Assembly (NCBI RefSeq): GCF_007991215.1
Contig: NZ_BJXX01000013.1
Location: forward strand, 62,001 to 126,000
Direction of reading: 5' to 3'
DNA from: Aneurinibacillus danicus
GTDB taxonomy: Bacteria; Bacillota; Bacilli; Aneurinibacillales; Aneurinibacillaceae
Length of the DNA stretch: 64,000 nucleotides
Shown: positions 1-8,660 of the stretch, one piece after another
How the letters are laid out: the number at the start of each line of letters is the position of its first letter
Numbering within the stretch: position 1 is the stretch's first letter
Translations under genes and position numbers: made by a program
Notes under the pieces: generated by a model
The model's database searches: none
What the model was told of the DNA's origin: nothing
The model's input: the letters and a program-made list of their open reading frames with translations, nothing else

Positions 1-1347
1 GTTGGTCATTCTTTTCATTTGCTGGACGAATTGCGTCGTATATATACCAGCGGCAAATTCCTCATCACCGAGCACCTCGCTAAGCATTGAGATGTTTGTT
101 TTAATGCCTTCGATCGCATATTGAGCAAGCGCGTCCTCAGCCCGTGCAATCACTTCCGCCCGCGTGTTGCCGCTGACAATGAGCTTGCCGATCATCGGGT
201 CATAGAACGGTGTAATCACCGAGCCGGACTCGACTGCGTCATCGATGCGAATCCCTTCACCTTCCGGCTGCTCATAGCGGGAAATCGTACCGGGAGACGG
301 CATGAATGTAACCGGATCTTCGGCATAGATGCGAAGCTCCATCGCATGCCCCTGCTGTGTTATGTCTTCCTGTGTAAATGGCAGCGCTTTCCCTTCAGCG
401 ATTGTAAGCTGCAGCTCTACCAAATCAAGCCCCGTTACCGCTTCGGTGACCGGGTGCTCTACCTGCAGGCGTGTATTCATCTCCAGGAAGAAAAATTCTT
501 TATTCCCGTCCATAATAAATTCGACGGTGCCAACCCCTGTATATTCAACGGCTTGCGCCGCCCGTACAGCAGCGTCACAAATCAGACCCCGTGTCGTCTC
601 GTCGAGGAAAGGAGAAGGGCTTTCTTCGATTACTTTCTGATGGCGACGCTGAATCGAACATTCACGTTCGAACAAATGCACGATACGGCCATGCTCATCG
701 CCGGCAATTTGGACCTCAATATGATGCGGATTGTCAATATATTTCTCAATAAACATATCATCGTTACCGAAGTATGCTTTCGCACGTCCTTTGGCAGATT
801 GAAATGCTTTTCTAACCTCTTCGTCATCGCGGCAAATCTGCATCCCGATACCACCGCCGCCTGCGCTGGCTTTCAGCATGACCGGATACCCGATTTCTGC
901 TGCGACGCGGCACGCTTCTTCTGCATCTAAAATGTTGCCGTTATAGCCTGGAACGACCGGCACACCTGCTTCTATCATCTTGCTGCGTGCACGAATTTTG
1001 GCGCCCATATCTTCCATCACTTCCGGACGTGGACCTATGAATATCATCCCTTCTTCCGCGCACCGTCTTGCAAAGCGTCCATTCTCGGACAGCAGGCCGT
1101 AGCCCGGGTGGATGGCATCGGCACCATGTTCTTTGGCGGCCTGTAAAATCGTTTCCATATTCAAATAGCTCTGCGCCACCGGCGGCGGACCAATTAAAAC
1201 CGCTGTATCCGCTTCACGCACAAAAGGCATGGTGGCATCGGCCTCGGAATAAACCGCAATCGTACGAATTCCTTTTGCTTTGCACGTTCGTATGATTCGA
1301 CGGGCAATTTCGCCCCGATTCGCAATGAGGACCGTTCTAATTTCCAT
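1..1347 (-). CDS. accC: biotin carboxylase subunit (3' end cut by window edge)
   Basis: ATP-dependent carboxylation of biotin on a carrier protein, the first half-reaction of acyl-CoA carboxylases; cytosolic. The protein starts MEIRTVLIANRGEIARRI, has the ATP-grasp glycine loop ASAGGGGIGM and the family signature EMNTRLQVEHPVTE. 449 codons are visible without a stop and the family is about 450 residues, so only a few C-terminal residues lie beyond the edge. A crotonase gene lies 1 kb upstream on the same strand, as in the yngJIHGFE-type leucine or acyl-CoA degradation clusters, so this may be a second, catabolic copy rather than the fatty-acid synthesis one. That assignment is inference; the enzyme family is clear. 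Confidence 0.9.
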   Translation of the reverse strand, partial: MEIRTVLIANRGEIARRIIRTCKAKGIRTIAVYSEADATMPFVREADTAVLIGPPPVAQSYLNMETILQAAKEHGADAIHPGYGLLSENGRFARRCAEEGMIFIGPRPEVMEDMGAKIRARSKMIEAGVPVVPGYNGNILDAEEACRVAAEIGYPVMLKASAGGGGIGMQICRDDEEVRKAFQSAKGRAKAYFGNDDMFIEKYIDNPHHIEVQIAGDEHGRIVHLFERECSIQRRHQKVIEESPSPFLDETTRGLICDAAVRAAQAVEYTGVGTVEFIMDGNKEFFFLEMNTRLQVEHPVTEAVTGLDLVELQLTIAEGKALPFTQEDITQQGHAMELRIYAEDPVTFMPSPGTISRYEQPEGEGIRIDDAVESGSVITPFYDPMIGKLIVSGNTRAEVIARAEDALAQYAIEGIKTNISMLSEVLGDEEFAAGIYTTQFVQQMKRMTN

Positions 1348-1458
1348 TCGCTCACCCTTTCATGCACAATATGTAAAAATAGGTTGCTATATCTTATTAG
1401 TTTCTACAAACGCTCAAAAATACCTTTTTACTTTCGAAATTTTTTTAATTGTGCAGTA

Positions 1459-1518
1459 TAAAAAAAGAGAGACAGAAGAGCAAAGCCTATGCCCTGCCCT
1501 GATCTGTCCCTCTTTTTT
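1459..1518 (-). terminator. hairpin terminator after rsfA-like gene
   Basis: An A-run, a GAGAGACAGA arm, and a TCTGTCCCTC arm followed by T-run give a stem with A and T tracts on both sides. It directly follows the stop of the rsfA-like gene on the minus strand. Confidence 0.7.
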
Positions 1519-1521
1519 ACT

Positions 1522-2193
1522 CTACCGGTAATCGACACGCTCGAGGTTACCGTTGGCATCCATCTTAAAACGCTGCTTGACATCCACGTCTTCTTCGCTG
1601 CCGAGAAACGCCATTTTCCGCGCACGGTCCATAATTTGAATCAGCGCTTTGTAATCGTCATTGACAACTTGATAGTTCGACTTCATTAAAGACAACTCTT
1701 CTTTCAGACTCTCATTCTCGGCGCGCAATTCTTCCAGCTCTCTGCGGCTATCCTCAGCTTCTTTTTCCAACTGCTTCATACGCTTGAATACATCCTTCTG
1801 ACCGCGCAAGAAGCGAATGACCACATCGAACGAAAGCTCTTCCTGCATCTCCTGATGCCGCAAAGCCACCGTTTCTTTTCCATTAGTCTGGTTATTCTCT
1901 TCTACTAGACTTGCCTCTTCTACCAGGGAAAGAGAAGCTACGCTTTTGAGCTTCCGCTTCGCTTTCTTCCGCTCCTGACGGTGAGCCTTGGCGATTTGAA
2001 TCGCGTCCTCATAGCGTTTGCGCACGGTGCTGTTCCAGCGGAACCCGCACGCCGCTGCCGTCCTGCTGAGCCGCTCGCCTACTTCTTCGAATGCGCACAG
2101 TTGTGTACTTCCTTCGCGGATATGGCGCAGTGTCACTTCAGCCAGCAACAAATCATCATCCGGTGTCCATGCATCCTGTCGTGTTGCCGTCAT
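1522..2193 (-). CDS. rsfA: RsfA family prespore-type transcriptional regulator
   Basis: DNA-binding regulator of the RsfA/YlbO family, which in Bacillus modulates sigma-F dependent genes in the forespore. The N-terminus (WTPDDDLLLAEVTLRHI) is the Myb/SANT-like domain, followed by a basic linker and a Glu/Arg-rich coiled coil over roughly residues 125-195. 223 residues with the start at MTATRQDAW, chosen because ACGGAGGG lies 8 nt upstream; a longer frame would start nine codons earlier without such a site. It stands alone between acyl-CoA genes and has its own terminator. The target genes cannot be inferred from the sequence. Confidence 0.82.
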   Translation of the reverse strand: MTATRQDAWTPDDDLLLAEVTLRHIREGSTQLCAFEEVGERLSRTAAACGFRWNSTVRKRYEDAIQIAKAHRQERKKAKRKLKSVASLSLVEEASLVEENNQTNGKETVALRHQEMQEELSFDVVIRFLRGQKDVFKRMKQLEKEAEDSRRELEELRAENESLKEELSLMKSNYQVVNDDYKALIQIMDRARKMAFLGSEEDVDVKQRFKMDANGNLERVDYR

Positions 2194-2333
2194 ATATGAA
2201 TCCCTCCGTTTACTTTGCAATTTGCCTTGTTATCACTATTTTTATGCACTTGCTAGATTTCATAGACTGATTTTCTAGTAAAATAGTATGTCCAGCCATT
2301 GAAAGTTTTAAACGCAGGGATTTTCGGTTTCTT

Positions 2334-3095
2334 TTATTTTTTTTGCAAAAATTTCTGAACTACGCCATAATGAGCGTCCGATCCCCAAAGCGAGGAGCAG
2401 AGATCAATCTCTTCTTCGATGCATACGTCGCGCGCCAGGCCGGAATCAACCATTTTGGCGACTTTCATGTATGCTTCGATGCCTGCAAGCGGTTTATCGG
2501 CAATTTTTGCAGCGAAGGCAAACACCTCTTCGCGCAGTGTCTCATGCGGAAACACACGATCAATAAATCCAATCTCTTTACCGTATGCAGCGTCGAACAA
2601 CTCTCCCGTCAACAACAGCGTAAGCGCGTTGTTTGTGCCGATTTTCTCCATAAGTCGAGTGCCGCTTCCCCACCCGGTAATAATGTGCATGCCGATTTGT
2701 ACGAATCCCATCTTCGCTCTGTCACTCGCCATACGGAAACGGCAGGCGGTGGCGAATTCACAGCCGCCACCGATGGCCGCCCCGTTCATCATGGCGATCG
2801 TTGGCTTCGGATACCGCTCAATCTTGCTAAGCAGACGAGCCACCCGCATAAGCATCGGATAAGACTTGTCCTTCGTGCGTACTGATAGGAACTGGTCGAG
2901 ATCTCCTCCCGACACGAATGCTTTATCTCCGGCACCTGTAAAAATAACTACTTTTACTTCGTTATCAGCGGATAAATCATCCAGACATGCGTCCAGCTCT
3001 TCTACCATTTCAAAACTAATCGCATTTCGGACTTCCGGGCGGTTCAATGTTACGAGAGCGATCCCGTCCTGCTTTTCTATTAAAACTGTGCTCAT
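2334..3095 (-). CDS. enoyl-CoA hydratase/isomerase (crotonase) family protein
   Basis: Crotonase-fold enzyme acting on acyl-CoA thioesters. The oxyanion-hole segments are present (SGGDLDQF and NGAAIGGGCEFATACR), and the length, 253 residues, is normal. Start MSTVLIEK is set by GAGGGGAGAG 8 nt upstream. Oddity: in the active-site strand the usual Pro-Glu of classical hydratases reads Val-Gln (KMGFVQIGMHI), so the first catalytic glutamate appears to be missing. The reaction may therefore differ from simple hydration. With the biotin carboxylase it could belong to a branched-chain or other acyl-CoA pathway; substrate unknown. Confidence 0.85.
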   Translation of the reverse strand: MSTVLIEKQDGIALVTLNRPEVRNAISFEMVEELDACLDDLSADNEVKVVIFTGAGDKAFVSGGDLDQFLSVRTKDKSYPMLMRVARLLSKIERYPKPTIAMMNGAAIGGGCEFATACRFRMASDRAKMGFVQIGMHIITGWGSGTRLMEKIGTNNALTLLLTGELFDAAYGKEIGFIDRVFPHETLREEVFAFAAKIADKPLAGIEAYMKVAKMVDSGLARDVCIEEEIDLCSSLWGSDAHYGVVQKFLQKK

Positions 3096-3184
3096 CTTCT
3101 CTCTCCCCTCATTCACTTGGTTTACATAGTATACTCAGCCAGCCTATTTAGCAGGCGGTGAATCTCAAATTCAGCAACGTATTT

Positions 3185-4057
3185 TCAAGTTAAAATTAAT
3201 TTCGTAAGACCCTTGAACTCCAATGCTTCAAATTGCTCTTTTACCTTATCATAATCGACTTTCCAGCCACACTCGTTAAGTGAGCACGTAATTGGAACAT
3301 CTGTTTTAATTCTGGCCAACTGCCTGGAAAGGTGAAGCATGTCTATATCTGTTTCAATTTTTTTTCGAAGTCCAGCGGAAAGGGAAGATATATTCTCTAG
3401 AATCCCTTCGATTGTTTGATGTTCTTTCAACAACTTTAAAGCGGTCTTTTCTCCAATCCCCCTTACCCCTGGATAACAATCGCTCGGATCACCCATTAAA
3501 GCTTTTAAATCAATAACCTGTTCAGGAGTGATTCCCATTTCACTCATTAGCAATTCAGGAGTATAAACAGTATAGTTAGACAACCCTTTTTTCATGATTA
3601 CCGCATGAACACGATCATTTATTAGTTGTAAACTGTCCCGATCGCTCGTTAAAATTCTAACATCTGCTTCACTGCCATAGCAACGAGATAAAGTGCCGAT
3701 ACAATCATCCGCTTCGTATCCCTTTACACCAACATTAGGAACCCCAAAGCTACTTACTACATCTTTGACTAAATCGAACTGCGGAAGCAATTCATTTGGC
3801 GGTTCTGATCGATTCGCCTTATAGGAAACGTATAAATCGCTCCGAAACGTTTTACTTCCCATATCCCAGCAGCAAACTACATGACTAGGCTTAAATGTCT
3901 GAACGGCATCCCAAAAATACTTCACAAAACCATAAATAGCATTTGTTGGTACGCCTGAGCTAGTTTTCATAATATATCCATTATAAGAAGTCGCGTAATA
4001 AGCGCGGAACAATAAAGACATTCCGTCAACAAGCAATACTAAATTAGAGTCTGGCAA
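3185..4057 (-). CDS. 5'-3' exonuclease / flap endonuclease (YpcP-like)
   Basis: Stand-alone homologue of the N-terminal nuclease domain of DNA polymerase I, acting on 5' flaps and RNA primers. Metal-binding acidic clusters are visible: VDGMSLLFRAYY at the N-terminus, GYEADDCIGTL, and LTSDRDSLQLI, followed by the helix-hairpin-helix segment GVRGIGEKTALKLL. 290 residues, full length. The start is TTG (protein MPDSNLVLLVDG): GGAGGAG sits 7 nt upstream, while the nearby ATG is in another frame. Monocistronic by position. Confidence 0.88.
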   Translation of the reverse strand: MPDSNLVLLVDGMSLLFRAYYATSYNGYIMKTSSGVPTNAIYGFVKYFWDAVQTFKPSHVVCCWDMGSKTFRSDLYVSYKANRSEPPNELLPQFDLVKDVVSSFGVPNVGVKGYEADDCIGTLSRCYGSEADVRILTSDRDSLQLINDRVHAVIMKKGLSNYTVYTPELLMSEMGITPEQVIDLKALMGDPSDCYPGVRGIGEKTALKLLKEHQTIEGILENISSLSAGLRKKIETDIDMLHLSRQLARIKTDVPITCSLNECGWKVDYDKVKEQFEALEFKGLTKLILT

Positions 4058-4162
4058 GCATAATCTCCTCCGTTCATTTCACTGGTGTAATTATATCACA
4101 GTTGTTCACCCTCCCAACTAAAAGCATGTACATGGACCGTTCTCTTTTGTAAATGATTTGAT

Positions 4163-5323
4163 TTACGTTTCCTTTTTAACACCCACTTTTTCGGCGCCTT
4201 TATCCGTAAAGAACCATTTCATCATGGGAGGCGTCACAATTGTCGTAACCAAAACCACCACTACAAGCACTGAAAATAGCTCTTTATCAAGCATACTTGT
4301 CTCAAGGCCAATTCCTGCAATAATTAAAGCCACTTCGCCACGGGATACCATGGCTGAGCCAATCCCCAGCGAGTTTCGCCAGTTGAATCCAGCCGCCATC
4401 GCACCAAAGGCCCCGCCAACCAATTTCGTTACAATAGCTACTATGCTAAAACCTAGAATTAATCCCAACTGGTTTCCAATCCCGCTAAATTCTACAGCAA
4501 CACCAATGGAGGTGAAAAATACAGGCACAAAAACGGCATAGCTTATGGTTTCTATCTTTTCGGAAACCTCGTCTCTATAGTCAGTAAAACCAATGGCAAT
4601 CCCCGCGATGTAAGCGCCAATAATCGCCGCAACTCCTGCATACTCTGCCAGATAAGCAAAAAGAAAACAGATAATTAACCCTGCAGATATGACCGATTCC
4701 GTAACGCGAAGCGGAGCAAATTGTTTCAGTATCCACGGGACCAATTTCCAGCTAAGCAAGATAACAACGGCAAAGAAAACTACCTTCTTCAGAATAACCG
4801 CTCCAAGATGTACATCACCACCGGCTAAACTCATAAGGAAAGCCAGCGCAATGATGACAAGAAGATCATCAATTACCGCAGCTCCCAGAATGGTTGTTCC
4901 TTCTCTAGAATTGAGCTTTCCCATCTCTTTTAACGCTTGAACCGAGATGCTTACGCTTGTAGCTGACAGCAACAGGCCAAGGAAGAGCGAATGCAGGGGG
5001 GCAAGACCTAAAATCATACCGGCAAGATAGCCTGCTGCTAAAGGGACAATAATGCCTACGACCCCAACATAAGTAGAGGCCTTGCCTGTTCGCTTAAAAT
5101 CATCTACGTCGGTTTCGAGACCGGCAATAAACATAAGAAGAATGACACCAATTTGGCTTAGCTCACCTAAAATCTCTGTATCCGTTATCACTCCTAAGAC
5201 CGCTGGTCCTAAAACAATCCCGATAAGCAGCTTCCCTAATACAGCTGGTTGACCTAAACGTACGCTAATGTCCCCCGCTATTTTAGAAGCAAATAAGATG
5301 ATAGCTAACTGAAAAATAAGCAT
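4163..5323 (-). CDS. CPA2 family cation:proton antiporter (GerN/NapA-like)
   Basis: Integral membrane Na+ or K+/H+ antiporter with about 12-13 hydrophobic segments in 386 residues, the size of GerN-type proteins, and without the C-terminal RCK domain found in Kef proteins. The Asp pair D152-D153 in AAVIDDLLVIIAL is the ion-binding motif of electrogenic CPA2 members. ATG start with GGCGGAG 6 nt upstream. The leader carries an extended -10 promoter and an attenuator-like hairpin (separate entry), so expression is probably controlled by transcription read-through. Ion specificity, and whether it acts in spore germination like GerN, cannot be decided. Confidence 0.88.
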   Translation of the reverse strand: MLIFQLAIILFASKIAGDISVRLGQPAVLGKLLIGIVLGPAVLGVITDTEILGELSQIGVILLMFIAGLETDVDDFKRTGKASTYVGVVGIIVPLAAGYLAGMILGLAPLHSLFLGLLLSATSVSISVQALKEMGKLNSREGTTILGAAVIDDLLVIIALAFLMSLAGGDVHLGAVILKKVVFFAVVILLSWKLVPWILKQFAPLRVTESVISAGLIICFLFAYLAEYAGVAAIIGAYIAGIAIGFTDYRDEVSEKIETISYAVFVPVFFTSIGVAVEFSGIGNQLGLILGFSIVAIVTKLVGGAFGAMAAGFNWRNSLGIGSAMVSRGEVALIIAGIGLETSMLDKELFSVLVVVVLVTTIVTPPMMKWFFTDKGAEKVGVKKET

Positions 5324-5384
5324 ATTTTCTCCGCCTTTCTTCTTTTATATAATGATATTTTGTCTAAAAAACCGTTACAAAATA

Positions 5385-5487
5385 GAAAAAGGAGCCTGTG
5401 ACCACAGGCTCCTTTTAGACATAGATAAGCCTCTGGTGACAGACTCCTCCAAAAACAAACATATTCAATATTATGTAAGTCATTATA
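5385..5487 (-). promoter_or_regulatory. leader of antiporter gene: promoter and terminator/antiterminator pair
   Basis: On the minus strand an extended -10 element (TGGTATAAT, hexamer at 5482-5487) starts a leader. The leader contains a segment at 5427-5446 and then a near-perfect hairpin at 5391-5412 followed by five U residues. The upstream segment can pair with the hairpin arms at 18 of 20 positions (two of them G-U), as expected of an antiterminator. I do not recognise a known riboswitch class. Confidence 0.5.
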
Positions 5488-5565
5488 CCATACTTATGTA
5501 ATGAAAGATAGAACCTTTTTATATTGCAAAGATCGGAATTGCTCCCCCGTATACACAAAATAGAG

Positions 5566-5616
5566 GGAAAGTATATGTCGCTTTAGAACTGTAAATCAAC
5601 ATATACTTTCCTATAC
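5566..5616 (+). repeat. Family C palindromic repeat, copy C1
   Basis: Inverted repeat of GGAAAGTATATGTCGCTTTA with TAAATCAACATATACTTTCC around a 6-nt loop, ending CTATAC. The same element occurs at 14253, 44271 and 48470. This is the only copy not joined to a Family B element. Confidence 0.8.
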
Positions 5617-5621
5617 GTACA

Positions 5622-5646
5622 CAAAAAGCCGACGGGAATGCCCGTC
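5622..5646 (-). terminator. terminator of mgsR-like gene
   Basis: GACGGG(aatg)CCCGTC hairpin, followed on the minus strand by GGCTTTTTG. Confidence 0.75.
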
Positions 5647-5677
5647 GTCCTTATTCTCAGCAAAACAATATACGGCG

Positions 5678-6037
5678 CTATGCCAGCAAATCCTGCATGG
5701 CGGTGCGGTTATAGCCGATAATCAAGTTTTCTCCGTCAAAAATAATCGGCCGACGAAGCAGTCGCGGCTCCTCACTCACCATCTCCAAGAGCTCGGAAAC
5801 AGTCATGTCTTCGATATCTTTGTCCAATTCTTTAAACTTGCGGCTGCGCGTTGATAAAATGTCATCAATTCCATTGTTAGTCATTTTGATAATTTCTAAC
5901 AATTCTTCAGATGAAGGAGGATTTTTAAACAGATGACGCTCATCATACTCGATTCCTTTTTCTTTCAGGAATGCTTTCGCTTTGCGGCAAGAGGTACAGC
6001 TTGGATAAGTATAGAATGTTAAATGGTGCTCACTCAT
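5678..6037 (-). CDS. mgsR: Spx/MgsR family redox-responsive regulator
   Basis: Thioredoxin-fold ArsC-like protein that binds RNA polymerase alpha subunit rather than DNA directly. The redox switch C14-x-x-C17 is in FYTYPSCTSCRKAK, and the RLLRRPII motif typical of the family is present. 119 residues. It resembles MgsR (YqgZ) more than Spx, both in sequence and in context: the yqgY-like and yqgX-like genes that neighbour yqgZ in Bacillus subtilis are nearby here. AAGGAG precedes the ATG; a terminator follows. Likely role: stress modulation of a regulon; oxidation control through the CXXC is inferred from family knowledge. Confidence 0.83.
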   Translation of the reverse strand: MSEHHLTFYTYPSCTSCRKAKAFLKEKGIEYDERHLFKNPPSSEELLEIIKMTNNGIDDILSTRSRKFKELDKDIEDMTVSELLEMVSEEPRLLRRPIIFDGENLIIGYNRTAMQDLLA

Positions 6038-6201
6038 CCCCGGTCATCTCCTTGTCAACTATTCAAATGTTATTTATCTATGACAAATGTATAGCTTATA
6101 AAAAATGTAAAGTGAATAAAGAATAGGAATTCCTACCTTTTAATTAACTTAATTATATTATTGCATTTATTTCTATGTCAATAGTGTTTACAAAAGTTTC
6201 A

Positions 6202-6230
6202 TTTACCCTTTCTTTTATTTGTACTATAAT
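6202..6230 (+). promoter_or_regulatory. sigma-A type promoter of the ArsR-like regulator gene
   Basis: TTTACC and TATAAT separated by 17 nt, about 35 nt before the start codon of the next gene. Confidence 0.6.
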
Positions 6231-6267
6231 TAACCCCAGATATAAGAAATAAAAAGGGGGACTCCCG

Positions 6268-6972
6268 ATGGAAAATGAAACCTTAAAATTAACCAGCGTT
6301 CTTGCTGACCCTACTCGTTTTTCCATTTATCAATACATTGTGTCCAGTCATCGTGCCGTCACCGTGCAAGAAATTGCCGAACAATTCGATATTCATCCAA
6401 ACGTCGCGCGCCTGCACTTAACAAAACTTGAGGACGTAAACCTGTTGAATTCCACCTCAGAAAAAACCGGAAAAGGCGGACGTCCTAGCCGTTTGTACTC
6501 TTTGTCTGATGAGGTTATCAGCCTGCAGTTCCCGCCGCGTGACTACCAGCTTTTGGCTAATATCGCTATTGAAACGCTTCTTTCTTTAGGTGAGGCGGGA
6601 CAGAAAGCGTTGTATGAAATGGGGCGTAAATTCGGCCATGAAGCTGCAAGACAGGCAATCGAGAAAGAGCGTGTCGGTTTTACCGGAATGAAGACAGAAG
6701 AAAAAATTGCTTCGATCCATCGCCTGGTGTTGGCTCAAGGACTCAATCCGGAAATCGAACTCATTGATGAACAACATCTCCGTTTCCGCGTGTATAACTG
6801 CACATTCAAAGAAACAGCCGTGAAAAATCCGGAAAGCATCTGCCGGATGCATCATGCGCTGCTGCTTGGCATTTTCGAAACATACTTCGGCGAGAATATT
6901 TCCCTAATTGAAGAAAATTCTATGCTGGCAGGTTGTAAGTCCTGCGACTATACAATGTTACGCCTTTCCTGA
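6268..6972 (+). CDS. ArsR/COG2345-type winged-helix regulator with C-terminal cysteines
   Basis: Winged-helix repressor-like protein of 234 residues. Residues 1-80 form the helix-turn-helix (VQEIAEQFDIHPNVARLHLTKL), and the wing carries the GKGGRPSRLY motif typical of COG2345 proteins. The C-terminal domain has C178, C192, C223 and C226 in the spacing seen in SufR-like proteins, where cysteines bind an iron-sulfur cluster. Cluster binding here is inference. GGGGG lies 8 nt before the ATG. It is divergent from the mgsR-like gene and 110 bp upstream of a yqgY-like gene, and could regulate either. Confidence 0.78.
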   Translation: MENETLKLTSVLADPTRFSIYQYIVSSHRAVTVQEIAEQFDIHPNVARLHLTKLEDVNLLNSTSEKTGKGGRPSRLYSLSDEVISLQFPPRDYQLLANIAIETLLSLGEAGQKALYEMGRKFGHEAARQAIEKERVGFTGMKTEEKIASIHRLVLAQGLNPEIELIDEQHLRFRVYNCTFKETAVKNPESICRMHHALLLGIFETYFGENISLIEENSMLAGCKSCDYTMLRLS

Positions 6973-7082
6973 TGTGTCATACAATGGACAAACCTTTACA
7001 TTTACAGGCTTTAATGACTGGATTATAATAAGAATGATTTACAGTTTTATCTAGAACAGCAGCAAAAGGAGGGAAATTAGAG

Positions 7083-7370
7083 ATGGCACGCATGTATCGT
7101 GTACTGGCATTTTTTTGCCTGGTCATTGCGCTAATGGGGTTATGGGGTGGACTGCAAGCAATGGCACTGTTATTCTTTGCTCAAACGGGCATGTTCCTGG
7201 CTTTGAGCTTTGTTGAACTTTCGGAAAGAACATACATGACAATTTTTATGACTTACCTGCTGTTAGCGTTTACCGGCTTTATGTTCTACGCTTTCTTCGG
7301 CGATTATCCGAAGAACCTTGACGGAGAGCATGCAAGTGCTGTAGTAAACACGCTGTCCTCATTCCTATAA
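7083..7370 (+). CDS. yqgY: DUF2626 small membrane protein (YqgY-like)
   Basis: 95-residue hydrophobic protein with three probable transmembrane segments (residues about 5-22, 25-45 and 55-75) and a short soluble tail. It matches the DUF2626/YqgY family by sequence style, length and context (mgsR-like and yqgX-like genes close by). AAAGGAGGG precedes the ATG and a strong terminator follows. No function is known for the family. Confidence 0.75.
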   Translation: MARMYRVLAFFCLVIALMGLWGGLQAMALLFFAQTGMFLALSFVELSERTYMTIFMTYLLLAFTGFMFYAFFGDYPKNLDGEHASAVVNTLSSFL

Positions 7371-7378
7371 TACATGCG

Positions 7379-7413
7379 AAAACGGAGCGGAATTTCGTCC
7401 CCTCCGTTTTTTT
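7379..7413 (+). terminator. terminator of yqgY-like gene
   Basis: AACGGAG and CTCCGTT arms followed by a run of seven T. Confidence 0.8.
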
Positions 7414-7446
7414 ATTTAGCATCTATTGCTTTTCCTTCTGTGTTCT

Positions 7447-8616
7447 CTACATCTGCAATGACCAGGGTGTACAGCAGGTTAGCGTACTCTCTACTCCCTT
7501 TGCCTGGATAAGCACACGAAACGCATGTCCCATCCCTTCCGGCACAATAAGCTGTCGGATGGCACGATTTCGCTTCGCAGCTTCATTGCGGAACGGATCG
7601 CCTCCCGTATGCGACTGCAAACGCGCCACTATCCCCGCCTGCATCAGAAATTGCTGTTGTGTATAAAACCCCAGCGTCTTAAGCCCGCATACTTCACCTT
7701 TATCGATAAGCGCCGAAAAATTCACGTGAGACGTTATGTCACTTTCACCGGGGGCTTTATACGGATCTTCGCTTATTGTATGCGAACGGTAACACAGCAG
7801 GGTTCCGTTCTTTCGCGAGGGCGCATACAGGACACCGCGCTCATATCCATAATCAACGGTTAGTATATAGCCCCTGGTTAGCCATCCTGCTACGTCTTCC
7901 ATCCAACGAAGACTCTCCAGGTTTACCTCGGTGCGGTAGCCTTCCAACGGAGGAATGCACTCGTCTTTGATATAATCGGCAAGCATCGGGGTTGAGAGTG
8001 GACCAAGCCGCTCGGAAAACAAGCGTCTTTCCTCTCCCTCCTCTTCTTCTGTCACATAGACTTCATGCCAGCTTCCGTCACGATATTCAATCAAGTGAAC
8101 GGGAAATGCGTCCGGAAGCTCATTGGAAAAAAATACACCATGCAGTTCTCCCCATTCGGCTTTAGCCTCCTTGATACTTTCATACCAGCGCACGTCAACG
8201 GCCTCTCTGAAAGCGGAGAGAGCTTCCTGCTGAAGCGAGCGGTGGTAAGCGCTCGTTTCAATCATAATATATGGCAGCGGCTCCGGCATGTCAGCCAGTC
8301 GGCCCGTCTCTTGAAGATAACGGAGGATGTGCGCGCTGAGCTGTCCGGCTCCGCCCCCCATTTCTACGATTGTCTTACTGTTATGACCAGGTAATTTGCC
8401 GAGCATCTCCCAGAGCACGTCGGCTATTACTTCTCCGTAAACAGAGCCGACCGAGGCATTCGTGTAGAAATCACCCTGCTTGCCGACTTTAGGCTTCTCT
8501 TGTTGATAGTATCCGCCCTCCGGAGAATATAAGGCATGCTCCATATAGATGCGAAACGGAATCATCCGCTCCGGTGCTTTACGGATAATCCGCTGAATGG
8601 TTGTAATCACATCCAC
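7447..8616 (-). CDS. MidA/NDUFAF7-type SAM-dependent methyltransferase
   Basis: Class I methyltransferase of the COG1565 family, whose mitochondrial members methylate an arginine of complex I. Visible motifs: VEMGGGAGQLSAHIL (SAM-binding motif I), FFSNELPDAFPVHLIEY, and the C-terminal ILTVDYGYERG block with a conserved SHTISEDPY stretch. 389 residues, normal for the family. The bacterial substrate is not known. A GAGAGAGGAAGAG stretch precedes the ATG. Monocistronic between the yqgY-like gene (convergent) and a repeat-rich spacer. Confidence 0.85.
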   Translation of the reverse strand: MDVITTIQRIIRKAPERMIPFRIYMEHALYSPEGGYYQQEKPKVGKQGDFYTNASVGSVYGEVIADVLWEMLGKLPGHNSKTIVEMGGGAGQLSAHILRYLQETGRLADMPEPLPYIMIETSAYHRSLQQEALSAFREAVDVRWYESIKEAKAEWGELHGVFFSNELPDAFPVHLIEYRDGSWHEVYVTEEEEGEERRLFSERLGPLSTPMLADYIKDECIPPLEGYRTEVNLESLRWMEDVAGWLTRGYILTVDYGYERGVLYAPSRKNGTLLCYRSHTISEDPYKAPGESDITSHVNFSALIDKGEVCGLKTLGFYTQQQFLMQAGIVARLQSHTGGDPFRNEAAKRNRAIRQLIVPEGMGHAFRVLIQAKGVESTLTCCTPWSLQM

Positions 8617-8660
8617 GTTTTCTCTTCCTCTCTCTATTCGTTCTTTTCATTATAGCATGC

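Noticed and set aside
121..930. Long plus-strand frame opposite the biotin carboxylase gene
   Set aside because: It is the antisense shadow of a clear biotin carboxylase, with no ribosome site and no family resemblance. Similar shadows opposite the crotonase (2343-2885), ispA and folD were dismissed for the same reason.
5324..5500. c-di-AMP (ydaO-type) riboswitch before the antiporter gene
   Set aside because: The leader is only about 150 nt and lacks the long conserved blocks I would expect; only a terminator/antiterminator pair is visible.
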